Position numbers and translations under genes: made by a program | The notes under the pieces: generated by a model | Databases searched by the model: none | Told to the model about the DNA's origin: nothing | What the model saw: the letters and a program-made list of their open reading frames with translations, nothing else | Source: Fimbriimonadia bacterium | Lineage (GTDB): Bacteria; Armatimonadota; Fimbriimonadia; Fimbriimonadales; Fimbriimonadaceae | NCBI GenBank assembly: GCA_029824495.1 | Contig: JALGXY010000427.1 | Span: 1-7,290 of the forward strand | Direction: 5' to 3' | DNA: 7,290 nt | Shown: piece by piece, positions 5,740-7,290 of the stretch | Position numbering within the stretch: the first letter of the stretch is position 1 | How the letters are laid out: each line of letters opens with the position of its first letter

Positions 5740-6728
5740 TAGGCTGTCACCCCGATCTCTTTGGCCAGGAAGTCGAGCAGGCCGGCCTGCGCCCACAGGC
5801 GGTTTTCGGCCTCGTCGAGGACGATTGAGCTGTCCGAATCGAGTATTGAGCCGCTTAGAACGACGTTGCGCCGTACGGGAAGGCAGTGCATCACTTTCGC
5901 TTGGTTGGTCATGGCGAGTTTATCTTCGTCGAATGTCCAGTTAGAGAGGGAAGAATCTGTCGGCTGGCCGGGCTGATCGAGTCGTCCCCAGCTCTTGACA
6001 TAGACCACCTGGGCACCCTCAAGCCCAGCCTGGTAGTCACTTGTTGTTTTGACGGGCCCACCGGCAGCGGCTTCAACTTGACCCATGACATCGCTGTCGA
6101 GATCGAAGCCATCTGGTCGAACAATCGTGAGATCGCACCCTGCTAGTGCGGACTGCAGGGCGAAAGAGTTCGGCACGGCGGTCGGCAGTGCTTTCGGGTG
6201 GTATCCCCAGACGAGCGCAGCCTTCAGTCCTTTGGTCTCCCCGAAATGCTCCCGCATGGTGAGGTGATCAGCAAGGGCTTGGCAGGGATGGTGGAGAGCT
6301 CCTTCAAGGCTGACGATCGGGCAGTCGGCGTTGTCGGCAAAAGCGCGCAGGATCGGCTCTGTCTTTTCGACATCCCAGGGTCGTCCCTGCGGGAATGAGC
6401 GGACACCCAAAATGTGGAACATGCGGCCGAGAACACCTGCCGCTTCGACGACGCACTCTGCCGAGTCTCCATCCATAACGGCGTTCGGGTCCATCTCGAT
6501 CTTCCACGCGTCGCCGCCTGCGTTCAGCGTCTGGCATGTTCCGCCGATCACCTGTGCCGCCTGCTCAAAACTGATTCGCGTTCTGAGGCTTGGATTAAAG
6601 AAGAGTGAACCGACACGCAGGCTGGTCGCCGGGTTCGCGGATCTCTGAGCTTTCAGCTCAACCGCACGGTTAAGGATCCACTCTCGTTCGCTTGGAGTGA
6701 TGTCTGTCGGAGAGAGGAAATGTCTCAT
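5739..6728 (-). CDS. argF: N-acetyl(or N-succinyl)ornithine carbamoyltransferase
   Basis: A 329-residue transcarbamylase that belongs to the acylated-ornithine branch (AOTCase/SOTCase) and not to classical ornithine carbamoyltransferase. It would transfer a carbamoyl group from carbamoyl phosphate to N-acetyl- or N-succinyl-ornithine, giving the acyl-citrulline that ArgE-type enzymes later deacylate. Evidence: carbamoyl-phosphate motif FFNPSLRTR at 43-51 (OTCase has STRTR), DAWKIE at 73-78, VMDGD at 84-88, HPCQ at 147-150, WGYHPKAL in the second domain, KSWG at 245-248, HCLPVRRN at 281-288 and DEAENR at 305-310, all matching the Xanthomonas AOTCase pattern as I recall it. Val290 replaces the lysine after HCLPxRRNV that is carboxylated (Lys302) in that enzyme, so N-succinyl specificity or another variant is possible. 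The ATG at 6728 is chosen: it overlaps the argC stop (ATGA), with GGGA at 6736-6739 spaced 7 nt. An in-frame GTG at 6734 would sit too close to that site. Confidence 0.9.
   Translation of the reverse strand: MRHFLSPTDITPSEREWILNRAVELKAQRSANPATSLRVGSLFFNPSLRTRISFEQAAQVIGGTCQTLNAGGDAWKIEMDPNAVMDGDSAECVVEAAGVLGRMFHILGVRSFPQGRPWDVEKTEPILRAFADNADCPIVSLEGALHHPCQALADHLTMREHFGETKGLKAALVWGYHPKALPTAVPNSFALQSALAGCDLTIVRPDGFDLDSDVMGQVEAAAGGPVKTTSDYQAGLEGAQVVYVKSWGRLDQPGQPTDSSLSNWTFDEDKLAMTNQAKVMHCLPVRRNVVLSGSILDSDSSIVLDEAENRLWAQAGLLDFLAKEIGVTA
6725..6728 (-). other. ATGA stop/start overlap between argC and argF
   Basis: On the minus strand the four bases ATGA contain the argF start (ATG, 6728-6726) and the argC stop (TGA, 6727-6725). 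This is the usual form of translational coupling. It supports the ATG rather than the GTG two codons upstream as the argF start. Confidence 0.75.
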
Positions 6729-7290
6729 GGCCACATCCCGTTGACCGGCAGGCCTTCAGTCTCTGGCCAGCCCTGTTGAAGGTTAAAGTTTTGGATCGCC
6801 TGCCCTGAGCCGCCTTTAAGAAGGTTGTCGATTACAGTAAAGATCGCAGTTTTGCCCTCGGCGCTGACAGCTCCGACTGCTGTCCTGACCGAACCGATCA
6901 CCATGCCGAGGTTGATCGGGCCATCGTGCAGGCTGATCAGTGGCTTGTCGCTGTAGGCGGCCGCGTATGCCGCTTTCACCTGATCCAGAGGGGCATCGCT
7001 CAAGGTTGTAAGGTGGATGCCTCGAACAGCCGGAAGGCTGTGAGGAACAAAGTCGATTCTCGGCTCAAACCCGTCAGATTTGAGCAGCTGTCCCACTTCG
7101 CCCAGATGCTGATGCGTCAGCGCTTTATACGCTGTAAAACCGGTGCTGCGAGTTGAGTGGTGGACGTTGGGCATCGGCACGTTTCCGCTGCCGCTGGAGC
7201 CGGTGACGCCAAAAACCTGGAAGCTGTCGGCAAGGCCTTTGAGAGGAGCCAGCGTCAGAGCCATCGCGGATGCAAAACAGCCGGGGCAGG
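6725..7290 (-). CDS. argC: N-acetyl-gamma-glutamyl-phosphate reductase, C-terminal part (cut by right edge)
   Basis: The last 187 residues of ArgC, which reduces N-acetylglutamyl 5-phosphate to the semialdehyde with NADPH, the step after ArgB. The fragment opens at the active site: codons 7288-7277 read Cys-Pro-Gly-Cys, where the family has Asn-Pro-Gly-Cys, and the second Cys is the expected nucleophile that forms the thioester intermediate. Further family signatures follow: GVTGSSGSGN, the NVHHSTR stretch, YKALTHQHLGE, DFVPHSLPAVRGIHLTT, and the C-terminal DNLLKGGSGQAIQNFNL with a PETEGL tail. These also occur in LysY, but the neighbours argF and argB favour arginine synthesis. The NADP-binding N-terminal domain and the start are outside the window. 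The reading frame is open to the right edge and no stop interrupts it. First visible gene of the operon; it overlaps argF by 4 nt. Confidence 0.93.
   Translation of the reverse strand, partial: CPGCFASAMALTLAPLKGLADSFQVFGVTGSSGSGNVPMPNVHHSTRSTGFTAYKALTHQHLGEVGQLLKSDGFEPRIDFVPHSLPAVRGIHLTTLSDAPLDQVKAAYAAAYSDKPLISLHDGPINLGMVIGSVRTAVGAVSAEGKTAIFTVIDNLLKGGSGQAIQNFNLQQGWPETEGLPVNGMWP

Noticed and set aside
5740..5796. Upstream start giving argB 19 extra residues
   Set aside because: The extension is encoded inside argF, is Arg/Gly/Pro-rich and unlike any ArgB N-terminus; the ATG at 5739 has a good ribosome site and TAATG coupling.
1..7290. Mobile element, tRNA, rRNA or riboswitch
   Set aside because: No transposase or integrase motifs, long terminal repeats, cloverleaf or conserved RNA signatures were seen on either strand by eye.

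Overview
The window holds five tightly packed minus-strand genes, a small plus-strand gene that converges on them, and the start of a divergent translation-factor gene at the left edge. GC content looks moderate to moderately high. Several genes start with TTG, spacers are short, and there are no tRNA, rRNA, CRISPR or insertion-sequence signatures. The gene types suggest a chromosomal segment of a free-living bacterium outside the best-studied groups: an acetylornithine-type carbamoyltransferase, a two-domain DUF2779 nuclease, an exported S9D-type peptidase and an EF-G paralogue. A lineage such as Armatimonadota is possible, but that is a guess from overall flavour and no marker in the window proves it.

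Right to left, in the direction of transcription, the minus-strand run is: argC (only the C-terminal 187 residues, cut by the right edge), a carbamoyltransferase of the N-acetyl/N-succinylornithine family, argB, a DUF2779 protein (Cas4/RecB-like nuclease plus DEDD-type exonuclease), and a secreted S9-family serine peptidase. The junctions are ATGA (argC/argF), TAATG (argF/argB), a 25-nt gap (argB/DUF2779) and a 12-nt gap with a Shine-Dalgarno overlapping the stop codon (DUF2779/peptidase). This looks like one transcription unit, with its promoter beyond the right edge. It ends at a strong symmetrical terminator at 796-836.

On the plus strand, 512-784 encodes a 90-residue protein with one N-terminal membrane segment and a C-terminal coiled coil, which uses the same terminator from the other side. 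Divergent from it, 1-331 is the N-terminal GTPase part of an EF-G-like protein.

The first three operon genes do consecutive or near-consecutive steps of arginine synthesis through acylated intermediates: ArgB phosphorylates N-acetylglutamate, ArgC reduces the acyl phosphate, and the transferase carbamoylates the acylated ornithine rather than free ornithine. The nuclease and peptidase have no obvious arginine role and probably share only transcription. I found no convincing new multi-gene system. The points most worth checking are the acyl-ornithine branch with unusual active-site residues, the double-nuclease protein in a biosynthetic operon, and the small membrane protein.
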